In this document: piece after piece, positions 53,396 through 61,740 of the stretch
Layout: every line of letters begins with the position of its first letter
Position numbering within the stretch: the first letter of the stretch is position 1
Assembly: GCF_003339845.1 (NCBI RefSeq)
Contig: NZ_PPTR01000006.1
Span: forward strand, 62,001 to 126,000
Reading direction: 5' to 3'
Length of the DNA stretch: 64,000 nt
Source: Gordonibacter sp. 28C
GTDB lineage: Bacteria; Actinomycetota; Coriobacteriia; Coriobacteriales; Eggerthellaceae
The notes under the pieces: model-generated
The model's input: the letters and a program-made list of their open reading frames with translations, nothing else
What the model was told of the DNA's origin: nothing
The model's database searches: none
Made by a program: the position numbers and the translations under genes

Positions 53396-53411
53396 GTTAA
53401 CTGTAACTAAC
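53396..53411 (-). promoter_or_regulatory. GTTA-N8-TAAC site before feoB
   Basis: GTTAACTGTAACTAAC has the same 16-bp half-sites as the sites before the dtxR gene and the first feoA. It lies 69 bp upstream of the feoB start, in a promoter-like position for a second feo transcript. Confidence 0.6.
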
Positions 53412-53644
53412 TCACTCCCAAAAAATAAGCGCCGAGGCGCTATTCGCGCGAAGCGCGAAAGCAAAGCCGCTGGTCCGCCGAGGTCAGCGAGGGTTTTCGT
53501 GGTGCTCCAGATTGGCGTGATGGGCTGGGCGAAGCGTGCTTCCGCACGTGAGCCCAAGCCAGCGCGACAAGATGGAGTGCCACGGAAAGCCACCCCTGAA
53601 GGGACTTGCTGCGCGGCGCAGCAGTCGGCACGTTTCGCTGGCCG

Positions 53645-53884
53645 TCAGGCCAGCGAAACCAGAATGCTCTCGGCTTCGCTCTTGCGCAGCGACAGCTCGT
53701 AGCCGCGCACCGTGACCTCGATGGGGTCTCCCAACGGCGCGACCTTGCGAACGAACACGTCCGTGCCCTTGGTGATGCCCATGTCCATGATGTGGCGCTT
53801 GATGGCGCCTTCGCCCGTCAGGCGACGTACCGTTGCCGACTCGCCGATAGCGATGTCGCGCAGCGTTTTTTGACCTTCTCCCAT
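53645..53884 (-). CDS. feoA: Ferrous iron transport protein A (copy 2)
   Basis: The 79-residue SH3-like protein matches FeoA: IAIGESATVRRLTGEG, HIMDMGITKGTDVFVRKVAPLGDPIEV. It supports FeoB activity. The ATG at 53884 follows AAGGGAAGG. It is 317 bp upstream of feoB. A TGCTAACTTAG segment at 53921 resembles half of the feo operator. Confidence 0.85.
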   Translation of the reverse strand: MGEGQKTLRDIAIGESATVRRLTGEGAIKRHIMDMGITKGTDVFVRKVAPLGDPIEVTVRGYELSLRKSEAESILVSLA

Positions 53885-54155
53885 GTTCCTTCCCTTCCTT
53901 TTCGCCCATTGCCCGTGCATTGCTAACTTAGATCGATGGGATGCGCTCGCATTCGGGCAAGCGCCCGGCGCTTTCGCCGTCTCGCAACGAGCGAAGCACG
54001 CCGAAAGGCTCTGCACAACGCCAGCCGCAACCCTTTTGGCTGCCGCCGCGTGGAATCCTTCGGCTGCGCTTTCTGCGGTCGCCTCGCTCAGGATGACAGC
54101 GGAAAACGCGTCGGCCCGCACGCCGGCACACGCAATAGCCTGTCGACTCGCACGC

Positions 54156-54171
54156 TGTTTCACGTGAAACA
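54156..54171. other. parS: parS-like ParB-binding site 2
   Basis: TGTTTCACGTGAAACA is identical to the site at 38781, including the next nine bases (TTTGTACGT). It lies in the 53885-54260 gap between the two feoA genes. The gap also carries part of a GCTCAGGATGACA-type repeat at about 54050-54100. Confidence 0.85.
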
Positions 54172-54260
54172 TTTGTACGTAAAAAAGGCCAAGAATCGAG
54201 TGCCGAAAAACGAGGACGAAAAAAACGAAAGCGCGGAAATCGAGCCTCCGGAACGGCGCG

Positions 54261-54569
54261 CTACGCGGCGGCGTTCGTGATGATGCGGGACGCGATCTGC
54301 TTGTTGAGCGCGACCTGCGTGCCCTTGACCTCCACGATGAGGTCGCCCGCAGCCTCGGACATGATCGTCACCCGCGCGCCCTCGACGAATCCCAGGTTCT
54401 CCAGATGATGGTGCAAGTCGCCCTTGCCGCGCACCTTCGCGATCGTCGCCGTCTCGCCGTTCTTCATGAACGACAGCGGCATCTGGTGGCGCGAGGCACC
54501 GGCCATGACGCTCGCGCCGGCGTACCCGGCCGCCCGTCCGTTCGCACTCGCTACCGTTGCGTTGCTCAT
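54261..54569 (-). CDS. feoA: Ferrous iron transport protein A (copy 1, extended)
   Basis: The 102-residue protein has an N-terminal extension of about 30 residues before the FeoA domain (PLSFMKNGETATIAKVRGKG, then NLGFVEGARVTIMSEAAGDLIVEVKG). ATG 54569 follows GGGAG. A GTTA-N8-TAAC site overlaps its promoter region. Two FeoA proteins with one FeoB occur in some anaerobes. Confidence 0.83.
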   Translation of the reverse strand: MSNATVASANGRAAGYAGASVMAGASRHQMPLSFMKNGETATIAKVRGKGDLHHHLENLGFVEGARVTIMSEAAGDLIVEVKGTQVALNKQIASRIITNAAA

Positions 54570-54583
54570 GTCGGCTCCCATCA

Positions 54584-54599
54584 GTTAGCTTCGTATAAC
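54584..54599 (-). promoter_or_regulatory. GTTA-N8-TAAC site before the first feoA
   Basis: GTTAGCTTCGTATAAC matches the other two sites (50561 and 53396) in length and half-sites. It lies 15-30 bp upstream of the feoA start, consistent with repression by the DtxR-family protein. In the 54570-54888 gap I also see a TATACT -10 box at 54837 for thrC. Confidence 0.6.
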
Positions 54600-54888
54600 A
54601 AAAAGTATTCTATAGCAAACTTTCGAAAAATGAAAGCCTTGGCAAACTTTTTCTTGGAAGAGCCCGGCGAGCCATCGAAGAGAGGCGTCGCCCAGACCGT
54701 CAACCGACCGAGCACCAGGACAGCGGCTCTCCGCAGGGAGTCCATGCGCGATTTCGAATTGTTTACGGGTTTGCGGGAATTGGGTATTGGATGAAAAACG
54801 TGCGTTTGCGCCGCGTTCGTTGTTTTCGGAACATAGTATACTGTGAATGGATAATAGGCCGAGGGGATTCGAGCAGAAAGCGCAGGAC

Positions 54889-56463
54889 ATGGCTGCAAAC
54901 CATTACATCGACACGCGGGGGGCCAGCGCGCGCCCGGTCACGTTCACAGAAGCCGTCGTCGACGGGTTGGCGGCGGGCGGCGGGCTGTACGTGCCCGAAC
55001 GCGTCCCGGAGCTTTCCTTGGAGGAGATCGCGGCGCTGGCCCAGCTGCCCTATGCGCAACGTGCGGCACGCATCTACCGCGCGTTCGACGTCGACCTGCC
55101 CGACGAAACCGTCGATGCGCTCATGGAGCAGGCCTACGGCGACAACTTCGACGACGAGCGCATCTGCCCCATCACCTCGCTCACCGCGAACACCCACGTG
55201 CTGGAACTGTGGCACGGCCCCACGAGCGCGTTCAAGGACATGGCGCTGCAGTGCCTGCCGCGGTTCTTCTCCGCCAGCGCCGCCCAGCTGCGCGAGCAGG
55301 GGAAGCTCGACCACGACTTCCTCATCTTGGTGGCCACGTCGGGCGACACGGGCAAGGCGGCGCTCGAGGGCTTCCGCGACGTGGACGGCGTGTGCATCGG
55401 CGTCATGTACCCCGACGGCGGCGTGAGCGACATCCAGCACAAGCAGATGGCCACGCAGCGCGGCGGCAACGTGCAGGTGTGGGGCGTGCACGGCAACTTC
55501 GACGACTGCCAGACCGGCGCGAAGAACGTGTTCGGCGACGCCGCGTTCGCCGAAAAGCTGCAAGCCGACCACCGCATCGCGCTGTCCAGCGCGAACTCCA
55601 TCAACTGGGGGCGCCTCATGCCCCAGATCGTGTACTACGTGTCGGCCTACGCGCAACTCGTTGCCGACGGCAAGCTGGGGCTGGGCGACGAGCTGGACGT
55701 GTGCGTGCCCACCGGCAACTTCGGCAACATCCTGGCCGCCTACTACGCCAAGCGCATGGGCGTTCCGCTGGGCATGCTCTTCTGCGCCAGCAACGAGAAC
55801 CGCGTGCTCACCGACTTCATCAACACGGGCACCTACGACATAGCCGACCGCGATTTCGTGCTCACGCCGTCGCCGTCCATGGACATCCTCGTGTCGTCGA
55901 ACCTGGAGCGCCAGCTGTTCGAGCTCACGGGCCGCAATGCGGAAGCCATCGCCGGCTGGATGGCCGACCTGCGCGAGAAACGCGCGTTCCGCGTGGATGC
56001 GGACACGTTCGCGCAGGTGCGCGCCACGTTCGCGTCGGACTCCATCGACAACGCCACGTGCCTGGACACCATCAAGCGCGTGTTCGACGAGCACGACTAC
56101 CTGCTGGACCCGCACACGGCCGTGGCCTACCGCACGGCCGAGAACCTGCGGGGCGAGAACCCCGTGCTCGTGGTGAGTACGGCCCACTGGGCGAAGTTCG
56201 GCGACAACGTGTATCGCGCGCTGCACGGCCTGGAACCGGGTGCGGCGCTGCCCGCCGACGTGGCCGCGCTCACGGGCTGCGCGCTGAACGAGCTCATCGC
56301 ACGGGAAACGGGCAAGCGCGACGTGCCCCGCGGTTTGGCCGAGCTCGACGGCCTGCCCATCCGATTCGCCGACGTCATAGACAACGGCACGGACGACATC
56401 GAAGCGGCGGCGCTGCGCTTCCTGGAGAGGCTCGACGCAGCGGCTTCTGGACAAAACGATTGA
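54889..56463 (+). CDS. thrC: Threonine synthase
   Basis: The 524-residue PLP enzyme converts O-phosphohomoserine to threonine. The PLP lysine is Lys116 in GPTSAFKDMAL, and LVATSGDTGKAAL binds the cofactor phosphate. Length and sequence match the longer, ThrC-2 type. The start at 54889 (MAANHY) is chosen because an ATG at 54847 lies within or just after the -10 box (TATACT, 54837-54842). It is followed by a regulator 50 bp later. Confidence 0.9.
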   Translation: MAANHYIDTRGASARPVTFTEAVVDGLAAGGGLYVPERVPELSLEEIAALAQLPYAQRAARIYRAFDVDLPDETVDALMEQAYGDNFDDERICPITSLTANTHVLELWHGPTSAFKDMALQCLPRFFSASAAQLREQGKLDHDFLILVATSGDTGKAALEGFRDVDGVCIGVMYPDGGVSDIQHKQMATQRGGNVQVWGVHGNFDDCQTGAKNVFGDAAFAEKLQADHRIALSSANSINWGRLMPQIVYYVSAYAQLVADGKLGLGDELDVCVPTGNFGNILAAYYAKRMGVPLGMLFCASNENRVLTDFINTGTYDIADRDFVLTPSPSMDILVSSNLERQLFELTGRNAEAIAGWMADLREKRAFRVDADTFAQVRATFASDSIDNATCLDTIKRVFDEHDYLLDPHTAVAYRTAENLRGENPVLVVSTAHWAKFGDNVYRALHGLEPGAALPADVAALTGCALNELIARETGKRDVPRGLAELDGLPIRFADVIDNGTDDIEAAALRFLERLDAAASGQND

Positions 56464-56513
56464 CGGTTCCCGCAACGGCGGTGGACACGACAAGAGAAGG
56501 ACGAGGATAGATT

Positions 56514-56858
56514 ATGAGCGAACTTTCGAACCTGAAGCCCACCATCAGGCTGTCCATCATGAACCCCGATTCCGAAAGCGGATCGTTGTTCGGCCGCGGT
56601 ATAGCGAACCTGTGCCTGGGCGTGCGCGAGACGGGCTCGCTCAACGCCTCGGCCAAGGGCATGGGCATGGCCTACAGCAAGGCATGGCGCATCGTGAAGG
56701 ACACCGAGGCGGCGCTGGGTATCCAGCTGCTCGACCGCGACGGCGCCCACGGCAGCACCCTGACCGAGGCCGGCAACAAGCTGCTCGACGCCTACGTGGC
56801 CATCGACGCGAAGCTGCAGGAAGACGCCGAGAAGGAATTCGCCCGCATCCTGGGCTAA
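56514..56858 (+). CDS. ModE-like N-terminal winged-helix regulator
   Basis: The 114-residue protein has only the ModE DNA-binding domain: GRGIANLCLGVRETGSLNASAKGMGMAYSKAWRIVKDTEAALGIQLLDRDGAHGSTLTEAG. The molybdate-binding domains of full ModE are absent, so it may act alone or with other partners. Such short ModE-like proteins are common in anaerobes rich in molybdoenzymes. It follows thrC by 50 bp. Confidence 0.82.
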   Translation: MSELSNLKPTIRLSIMNPDSESGSLFGRGIANLCLGVRETGSLNASAKGMGMAYSKAWRIVKDTEAALGIQLLDRDGAHGSTLTEAGNKLLDAYVAIDAKLQEDAEKEFARILG

Positions 56859-56913
56859 CGGAAGGGCGCCCCATGCGGGAGGCACCGCTTCCCGCATGGG
56901 TTCGTACTGCTAA

Positions 56914-57264
56914 CTAGCAGCCGCTGGCGCAGGTGAAGGAGCGCTCGTCGCGGGAGATGCCGTGCTTGACGCGATCGGACTCCTCGGCGGTCTTCGCGTC
57001 GTTCCAGCGATCCATCGTACCCACGAGGTAGCCCGTGATGCGGCGTATGCGATCGAACGGCTCCGGCTCGAAACCGTAGCTGATACCCACGTCCTCGCCG
57101 TCCACGTCCAGCTTCAGAAAGCTCAGCACCTGATGGGGGTGCTGCTCGTGGGCACGGGCCACGTACGCTTCCACCTCGCCGGTCGTCACCGGCTGGTCGT
57201 CCTCGTTGGCGTAGACGACGGTCACGTCGACGCCGGAAACCTTCAGTTCGCTGTGCTGGGCCAT
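56914..57264 (-). CDS. Orphan NrdD-like glycyl-radical-domain protein
   Basis: The 116-residue protein ends with a segment homologous to the glycyl-radical loop of NrdD: RITGYLVGTMDRWNDAK (from Arg75; Gly78), followed by DRVKHG and a C-terminal CASGC. The nrdD in this window reads RITGY-YRPVKNWNDGK at the same place, so the two can be aligned with several identities. The first 70 residues do not resemble NrdD. It could be a spare radical domain, like GrcA (YfiD) for formate lyase, or a regulatory decoy. The start follows GAGGAGAG. Confidence 0.6.
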   Translation of the reverse strand: MAQHSELKVSGVDVTVVYANEDDQPVTTGEVEAYVARAHEQHPHQVLSFLKLDVDGEDVGISYGFEPEPFDRIRRITGYLVGTMDRWNDAKTAEESDRVKHGISRDERSFTCASGC

Positions 57265-57435
57265 GGTGCTCTCCTCTAATTGGTATGATTAAAGTATCAT
57301 TTACGAAAACTATCATAGCATACGGGAGATCGCCTTGGCGAGATTTTTCGGCAACGGTCGGGAAACGGAACTACACTACATGCAGTGGTTGGCAACAACA
57401 ATCGCCCATCGATGGTAGCCCCGTAGGGTTGGAGG

Positions 57436-58128
57436 TTATCGAGTTCGATAGTACGTTATGGCCAGTTGGGTGCGGTTCCTCAAAGACAGCTTCTGCAAAA
57501 TGGCGCTGATGTGGTTGCGGACCGTGCCCTCGCTGATGTAGAGCTTCGCGGCTATCTCCTTGTTGTCTAGGCCCTCGGCCACCTGCTCCACGATGGCGCG
57601 CTCGCGCTCGGACAGGCCGTCGAGCATGGACGCCGTCTTGGCCCTCTCCGTTTCGGGAGCCGGAACGAGCGCAGCCGCTCCGCTCGCCGCCGTGCCGCGC
57701 ACGAGGGCGTCCACGCGGTCGAGCACCTCGCCGCCCAACACGCTTTGGCCGGACATGACCGTGCGCAGCGCCGGCGCGATGGTGGCCACCTCCTGCTTGA
57801 TGAGGTAGCCCTTCGCGCCCAGCCGCAGGGCGCGCACGATGTACTCGTCGTCGGAGAACGTGGTGAGGAACACGATGCGCGCGTCCGGATGCGCGGCCAG
57901 GATGCGCTCGGCCGCCGCCAGACCGTCCGTGCCCGGCATCTGGATGTCCATGAGCAGCACGTCGGGGCGCTCGCGCTCGAACAGCACCGCGGCCTCGCCG
58001 CCGTCGTGCCCCTCGCCCGCCACGGTCACGTCGGGCTCGGCGGCCAGGATGGTGGCGAGCGACGTGGTGACGAACGGATCGTCGTCCACGATGCACACGC
58101 GGACGGGGTCGGCTGGCGTATCGCTCAT
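57436..58128 (-). CDS. NarL/LuxR-family response regulator
   Basis: The 230-residue protein has a receiver domain with Asp15-Asp17 and the phospho-acceptor Asp61, and a LuxR helix-turn-helix at the C terminus (LSERERAIVEQVAEGLDNKEIAAKLYISEGTVRNHI). Its start overlaps the kinase stop by ATGA. It faces the ABC exporter genes across 59238-59592, which it probably controls. Confidence 0.9.
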   Translation of the reverse strand: MSDTPADPVRVCIVDDDPFVTTSLATILAAEPDVTVAGEGHDGGEAAVLFERERPDVLLMDIQMPGTDGLAAAERILAAHPDARIVFLTTFSDDEYIVRALRLGAKGYLIKQEVATIAPALRTVMSGQSVLGGEVLDRVDALVRGTAASGAAALVPAPETERAKTASMLDGLSERERAIVEQVAEGLDNKEIAAKLYISEGTVRNHISAILQKLSLRNRTQLAITYYRTR

Positions 58129-59237
58129 GCGAGGTCCTCCTTCGGTACGGTGACGAACACCTTGAATCCCTGGTCGTAGTCGACGCGGAGCATGCCGCCC
58201 AACGCACGGGTGCGGTCGGCCATCGTGGCAAGGCCGATGCCGCGGCCGGCAGTGGCGGCCGGCGTCGCCTCTGCTCCCTGCCGGTCGAGCAGGACCGCCG
58301 GTGGCGGCGTGGAGCCGTTGTCGTGCACGATCAGGCGATAGAACGCCGGATAGGCGGCCACCGACACGGACACGCGGCTGGCGTCCGAGTGCTTGGCGGC
58401 GTTCGACAGCGCCTCGCGCACGATGGCGATGAAGCAGTAGCCCACGTCGGGCGGCACGTCGGAGGCGCGATAGTCGATGTCCACGGCGAGCGTCGCGCAA
58501 GCTGCCGCCGCCTCCCGAAGCTGCGTTTCCAGGTCGAACGCGTCGTCGTGCAGGTCGTGCACGCTGGCGCGCACCGTGCTCATGGCCTCGTGCAGCGTGG
58601 ATCCCACCTGCGTCAGCTCGCCGCGCACCTGCTCGTCGTCGCGGTGGACCACCTGCAGCGCCTCAACTTGCATGATGGAGCGCGTGAGCAGGTGCCCTAC
58701 GTTGTCGTGGATCTCGCGCGCGATGCGGCCGCGTTCGGCCAGCGTGGCCAGTTTCACCTCGAGATCCTGCTTCTCGCGCAGTCCGCGGTTCTTCTCTTCG
58801 AGCGCGAGCGACGTCTCTTGCACGCTGTCGCGCAGGAGACGGTAGGCGGCCTGCTCGGTTTGGGAGCGATACGTGCGGTACGACAGCAAAAACGCCAGCG
58901 AGCAGCCCAGCAGCAGCACGAACGTGGCGGGAAGCGGCAGGCGCACAGCTGCGGCAAGCGCCGGCAGCGCCCAGCACGCGCGCACGGCGGGGTGGTTGTC
59001 GCGCGCCAGGTCGTACACCGCGAGGGGCAGAAACAACGCGAAGGTCGGCAGCGCGAGCGCGGCGAGGGAGAACGCCAGAGGAGGCAGCGCCGCCCAACGC
59101 CCCGGCAGCACCTCGGCAGCTGCGGCGGCCACCACGGACACGAGCAGGGCCACGAGCAGCAGGGGCTCCCACGGCACGAGGGCGAGGCCCGCCAGACAGC
59201 AGACGAGCACGATGGCTTTGTCGACGACTCTTTCCAT
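58125..59237 (-). CDS. Sensor histidine kinase (HisKA_3 type)
   Basis: The 370-residue protein has about five membrane segments (to residue 120), a HisKA_3 phosphotransfer segment with REIHDNVGHLL (His177) and a HATPase domain (AIVREALSNAAKHS, GRGIGLATMADR). It pairs with the downstream response regulator. The ATG at 59237 is the most likely start; a frame beginning 39 bases earlier has no ribosome site. Confidence 0.88.
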   Translation of the reverse strand: MERVVDKAIVLVCCLAGLALVPWEPLLLVALLVSVVAAAAAEVLPGRWAALPPLAFSLAALALPTFALFLPLAVYDLARDNHPAVRACWALPALAAAVRLPLPATFVLLLGCSLAFLLSYRTYRSQTEQAAYRLLRDSVQETSLALEEKNRGLREKQDLEVKLATLAERGRIAREIHDNVGHLLTRSIMQVEALQVVHRDDEQVRGELTQVGSTLHEAMSTVRASVHDLHDDAFDLETQLREAAAACATLAVDIDYRASDVPPDVGYCFIAIVREALSNAAKHSDASRVSVSVAAYPAFYRLIVHDNGSTPPPAVLLDRQGAEATPAATAGRGIGLATMADRTRALGGMLRVDYDQGFKVFVTVPKEDLA

Positions 59238-59289
59238 GGGGCCATGGTAGCAGGTCGCGCGCCGCCGCAGGAGCAAGAATGTCCCTCTT

Positions 59290-59404
59290 TGTCATCCTGA
59301 GCGGAGCGTCGAAGACGCGGAGTCGAAGGATCTTCGAGAACGGGAGGCTTCCTTTGCCGAAGATCCTTCGACTTCGGCGCTTCGCGCCTCCGCTCAGGAT
59401 GACA
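59290..59404. repeat. 115-bp cruciform repeat between two-component system and ABC exporter
   Basis: Outer arms TGTCATCCTGAGCGGAG (59290-59306) and their complement (59388-59404) are perfect 17-bp matches, and inner arms AGTCGAAGGATCTTCG (59321-59336) match 59358-59373 over 16 bp. The element lies in the 59238-59592 gap and is related to the hairpin at 15-43 and to a partial copy at about 54050-54100. It is a family of dispersed repeats. Confidence 0.75.
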
Positions 59405-59432
59405 GCTTGCGGCATCTCTGGCAGGTGAATTC

Positions 59433-59446
59433 GTGACATTTGTCAC
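59433..59446 (+). promoter_or_regulatory. GTGACA-TT-TGTCAC palindrome upstream of the ABC exporter
   Basis: The 14-bp site has perfect 6-bp arms and lies 147 bp upstream of the first ABC gene, on the divergent side of the kinase. It is a candidate binding site for the response regulator. Confidence 0.4.
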
Positions 59447-59592
59447 CCCGCGCGGGCCGATCGATGACGCCGCTCACTGGCGGCGAGCCCGGCGACGCGC
59501 GATGATGGGTTCAGCATACGGCACCGGCCCACGGCCGCGCTGCCAGCTCCGCCCGCCCCTGCGTGCGGCCGGTTTCGAGAGAGGATAAGACC

Positions 59593-60531
59593 ATGGAAGA
59601 CATCATCGCCGTCGACAACCTGGTGAAGCGCTACGGCGACGTGATAGCGCTCGACCACTTCAACCTGCATATCGCACCGGGCGAGGTGTTCGGGCTTCTG
59701 GGGCCGAACGGCTCGGGCAAGACCACCGCCATCAACTGCATGCTGCAGCTGCTCACGTACGACAAGGGCTCCATCAGCCTGTTCGGCGAGCCCATGGCCC
59801 CCGCGCGCTACGACCTGAAGCGGCGCATCGGCATCGTGCCCCAGAACGTGGCCGTGTTCGAGGAGTTGACGGTTCAGCAGAACATCGACTACTTCTGCGC
59901 GCTGTACGTGCAGGACAGAAGCCGCCGCGCCGCGCTCGTCGAGGAGGCCGTGGCCTTCGTGGGCTTGGAGGACTACGTGAAGTATCGCCCCCGGAAGCTG
60001 TCGGGCGGCCTGCTGCGCCGCCTGAACATCGCGTGCGGCATCGCGCACAAGCCCGAGCTCGTCTTCTTCGACGAGCCCACCGTGGCCGTGGACCCGCAGA
60101 GCCGCAACGCCATCCTCGAGGGCATCCTGCGCCTGAACGCGCAGGGCTCCACCATCGTGTACACGAGCCATTACATGGAGGAGGTGGAGGAGATCTGCAC
60201 GCGCATCATGATCATGGACCAGGGCCGCGCGCTGGCCACCGGCACGAACGACGAACTGAAGGCCATGATCGGCACGGGCGAGCGCATCCGCATCGAGGTG
60301 GACGCCGCCGACGACGCCGTGCTGGAGGCGCTGCGCGCGCTGCCGTGCGTGGCGGGGGCGACGTTCGACGGCGCCATGCTGGAGGCGGCCTGCGGCAACG
60401 GGCAGCACAACGTGGCCGACGTGCTGGCGGTGCTGGCCGCGCGCGGCGTGGCCACGGGGCGCATCTACGCGGAGCCGCCCACGCTGAACGACGTGTTCCT
60501 CGAGATCACCGGCAAAGCGCTGCGCGACTAA
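59593..60531 (+). CDS. ABC transporter ATP-binding protein (exporter)
   Basis: The 312-residue protein has Walker A GPNGSGKTT near residue 40, signature LSGGLLRR near 143 and Walker B LVFFDEPTVAVD. A C-terminal extension of about 80 residues follows the ATPase core, typical of drug- or lantibiotic-type exporters. It is the first of three genes divergent from a two-component system. Confidence 0.9.
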   Translation: MEDIIAVDNLVKRYGDVIALDHFNLHIAPGEVFGLLGPNGSGKTTAINCMLQLLTYDKGSISLFGEPMAPARYDLKRRIGIVPQNVAVFEELTVQQNIDYFCALYVQDRSRRAALVEEAVAFVGLEDYVKYRPRKLSGGLLRRLNIACGIAHKPELVFFDEPTVAVDPQSRNAILEGILRLNAQGSTIVYTSHYMEEVEEICTRIMIMDQGRALATGTNDELKAMIGTGERIRIEVDAADDAVLEALRALPCVAGATFDGAMLEAACGNGQHNVADVLAVLAARGVATGRIYAEPPTLNDVFLEITGKALRD

Positions 60532-60561
60532 GAGGTACGTGCACCGATTAAGGAGCTTTTT

Positions 60562-61740
60562 ATGTGGAACGTGTTCAAGGGGGCGCTCATGGTGCTCACG
60601 CGCAAGCGGGAGCTGTTCGTGTGGTCGCTCGCCTTCCCCATCATCCTGTCCACCATGTTCATGTTCATGTTCTCGAACCTCGACAACGCCACGGCGTTCG
60701 ACCCGGTGCCCACGGCCGTGGTGACCGATGCCGCCTACGAGGGATCGGCTTTCGCCGATGTCGTGGACAAACTGGGCGAACCCGGCGACGACCAGCTGCT
60801 CGACGTGCGCGCGTTCGCGACCGCCGGCGAGGCGCGCGAAGCGCTTTCCGCCGGCGAGGTGCAAGGCGTTCTCTCGGTCGATGCGGACGGGAATCCCCTG
60901 TTATCCGTGACCCCCGACTCCGGCGGGCTGGGAGTGGAGCAGATAGGGCGCACCATCCTGAACACCGTCGTGAACACCTACGTGCGCGACGCCGACCTTG
61001 TCGCCGGCATCGCCGAGGACAACCCGATGGCGCTCGTCGACCCCGACCGTATCGAGGACGCGCTCGCGCACGGCGCCGCCACCGTGCAGGTTTCGCTCAC
61101 GCATGCCGAGCCCGCGCAGTCGGTGCGCTACTACTACGCGCTGCTGGGCATGGCCGCGCTGTTCTGCGGACAAGTGGGCATGCTGGCCATCTGTGAGGCG
61201 CAGCCGAACCTCTCGCCGCTGGGCGCGCGACGCACCCTGGGCGCCACGAGCCGCGGCAAGACGCTCGCGGCCACGTTGGCGGCCAGCTGGTTGATCTCGT
61301 TCGTGTGCCTCATGGCGGCGTTTTTGTACATGCGCTTCGGCGTGGGCATCGACTTCTCCGGGCGCGAAGGCCTCTGCGTGGCGGCCCTCGCCGCGGCGGC
61401 GCTGCTGTCCACCGCGCTCGGCACCCTGCTGGGCTCGCTGCCGAAGGTCAGCATGGGCGTGAAGACCGGCCTGCTCACCGCGCTCACCTGCTTCCTCTCG
61501 CTGTTCGCGGGCCTGTACGGCGAGCCGTGCATGGAGCTGGCCGACAGCATCACGAGGAACTACCCCCTGCTCGCTTCCCTGAACCCCGCGAAGGTGGTCA
61601 CGGACCTGTTCTACAGCCTGTACTACTATGACTCGCTCGGGCCCTTCGCCCAGAAAGCCGGCATCCTCTTGGCGATGTCCGCCGTGCTGTTCGCCGTATC
61701 CGCCCTGTTCGTTAGGAGGCAGCGCTATGCAAGCCTTTAA
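60562..61740 (+). CDS. ABC-2 type permease, first subunit
   Basis: The 392-residue permease has one N-terminal membrane segment, an extracellular domain to about residue 190 and five further segments. Its ribosome site AAGGAGC follows the ATPase stop by about 30 bp. It belongs to the ABC2 family of multidrug or peptide exporters. It overlaps the next gene by 14 bases. Confidence 0.85.
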   Translation: MWNVFKGALMVLTRKRELFVWSLAFPIILSTMFMFMFSNLDNATAFDPVPTAVVTDAAYEGSAFADVVDKLGEPGDDQLLDVRAFATAGEAREALSAGEVQGVLSVDADGNPLLSVTPDSGGLGVEQIGRTILNTVVNTYVRDADLVAGIAEDNPMALVDPDRIEDALAHGAATVQVSLTHAEPAQSVRYYYALLGMAALFCGQVGMLAICEAQPNLSPLGARRTLGATSRGKTLAATLAASWLISFVCLMAAFLYMRFGVGIDFSGREGLCVAALAAAALLSTALGTLLGSLPKVSMGVKTGLLTALTCFLSLFAGLYGEPCMELADSITRNYPLLASLNPAKVVTDLFYSLYYYDSLGPFAQKAGILLAMSAVLFAVSALFVRRQRYASL

